Part shown: positions 63,345 to 64,000 of the stretch, piece by piece
Layout of the letters: each line of letters opens with the position of its first letter
Position numbering within the stretch: the first letter of the stretch is position 1
Assembly: GCA_965224515.1 (NCBI GenBank)
Contig: OZ245051.1
Coordinates: 1,364,001 to 1,428,000 of the forward strand
Length of the DNA stretch: 64,000 nt
Source of the DNA: Sedimenticola_A sp040506425
GTDB lineage: Bacteria > Pseudomonadota > Gammaproteobacteria > Chromatiales > Chromatiaceae
Direction of reading: 5' to 3'
Program-made: the position numbers and the translations under genes
Notes under the pieces: model-generated
Seen by the model: only the letters and a program-made list of their open reading frames with translations
Told to the model about the DNA's origin: nothing
Database searches by the model: none

Positions 63345-63812
63345 CTAATCATAGCTGCGGATGACAACGGTGCCAGAAAGTTTGTCGTGAAAGCCCTGTT
63401 TTTTCCTGTCAAAGGCAATCCAGATGAATCCCAGCATCAGCGGTATCGCAGATGCCAGGTACCCAAGGTAGCGTCCAACAAGCTGACCTGCTGATGGTGG
63501 GTTGTAGGTGCGGGCATCCACAATTTTCACGTGGATAAGCATTTTCCCCGGGGTTGCCCCCCAGTAGCGCCAGAAAAGAACGATGGCCACTGCCGGCAGC
63601 AGGTACGAGACGACAAAATCCGCCGATCCTGCAATCAGGGTCTCGGTGGAGGTGAAATAGTCGGCGCCATAGACGCTGTAGAGCATCGGGGCGGTGATTA
63701 TGCCGATGATGATGGAATCTATAAGGGTGGCGCCTGCGCGGTGCCAGAAGCCCGCATATTCGATCACCGCTTCCATAGCCAGGTGTTCTGAGGGGGGCGG
63801 ATCATTGTCCAT
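63345..63812 (-). CDS. RDD family membrane protein
   Basis: 155 residues from ATG 63812, preferred because GGAG lies just before it. The RDD signature is relaxed here: GFWHRAGATLIDSIIIGII, with R and D residues in the first membrane segment, then GATPGKMLIHVKIVDA, then the last segment. Three hydrophobic segments. RDD proteins are small transporter-like or accessory membrane proteins with unclear roles, some acting in sodium homeostasis. Confidence 0.85.
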   Translation of the reverse strand: MDNDPPPSEHLAMEAVIEYAGFWHRAGATLIDSIIIGIITAPMLYSVYGADYFTSTETLIAGSADFVVSYLLPAVAIVLFWRYWGATPGKMLIHVKIVDARTYNPPSAGQLVGRYLGYLASAIPLMLGFIWIAFDRKKQGFHDKLSGTVVIRSYD

Positions 63813-63861
63813 GGATTTGTCTCCGTTAAACGCGGATATCTCTGTAAGCGGCTGATTCCAT

Positions 63862-63924
63862 GTAGGCCGGGCTTCCAGCCTCAAGGTACAAAAGTCTGAA
63901 ATGTCGGGCTGAAGCCCGACCTAC
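63862..63924. repeat. REP-like hairpin
   Basis: GTAGGCCGGGCTTCCAGCC at left and GTCGGGCTGAAGCCCGACCTAC at right, with a spacer; upstream of the RDD gene. Confidence 0.7.
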
Positions 63925-64000
63925 GGGTGTTTCTCTAACTGCTTTTGGATTCTTCCAGAGCAGACTGGCTGTTTCAAGCGAGGTGAAATCAGGTATGAAT

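Noticed and set aside
1..64000. tRNA or rRNA genes
   Set aside because: No cloverleaf or rRNA-like sequence was noticed by eye; a tRNAscan-SE run would settle it.

Overview
The window looks like chromosomal DNA of a sulfur-oxidising gammaproteobacterium. The main evidence is a complete APS reductase (aprB-aprA), a qmoA-qmoB-hdrC-hdrB operon that would link it to quinone, and a remnant of the sulfide dehydrogenase gene fccB. GC content is moderate to high, and the housekeeping genes are of proteobacterial type. The species cannot be read from the sequence. A free-living or invertebrate-associated member of the Chromatiales/Sedimenticola/Thiodiazotropha kind would fit, but that is inference.

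Left part (1-34 kb): an accessory region of very large exported proteins. Four complete genes and one 5'-truncated gene share a plan: signal peptide, a ~260-residue N-terminal head, several fibronectin type III (FN3) domains, then a variable C-terminal effector. Three copies end in a tetraheme cytochrome/DUF1588-DUF1592-like module. Each of these is followed at once by a Tat-exported DUF1501 protein, giving three tandem pairs. One copy ends in a beta-helix behind a long proline-rich stalk and five near-identical FN3 repeats. One ends in an M60 (SslE/ImpA-like) zinc peptidase. The four visible upstream regions share a CRP-type palindrome 184-188 bp before the start and a 19-nt hairpin 123-127 bp before it, so the family is probably one cAMP-responsive regulon. 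Long identical DNA blocks between copies point to recent duplication or gene conversion. Behind these lie an M72-like metzincin protease, two membrane-anchored proteins that resemble detached protease propeptides, and a TPR protein.

Middle part (33.8-49.4 kb): a small translationally coupled operon (DUF423, RlmK-like methyltransferase, YqaA-like membrane protein), two minor genes, then aprBA with highly expressed-type codon use, a YkgJ-like cysteine-cluster protein, a Cache-HAMP sensor stub with a partner, glucokinase, and qmoAB-hdrCB on the opposite strand. AprBA oxidises sulfite with AMP to APS, and QmoAB-HdrCB would pass the electrons to the quinone pool.

Right part (49.8-64 kb): a probable PilZ-like protein, an MlaC-like protein, a retropepsin-like protease, an HU-type DNA-binding protein with a lysine/alanine tail, gamma-glutamyltransferase, and a 1684-residue protein that joins two cyclic-nucleotide-binding domains, a rhodanese, a ~930-residue coiled coil, a membrane segment and a SUMF1-type domain. 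A PfkB kinase, a Rieske protein and small proteins follow. Several short mobile or repetitive elements are scattered through the window, including two copies of a MITE with 8-bp target duplications and five REP-like hairpins.
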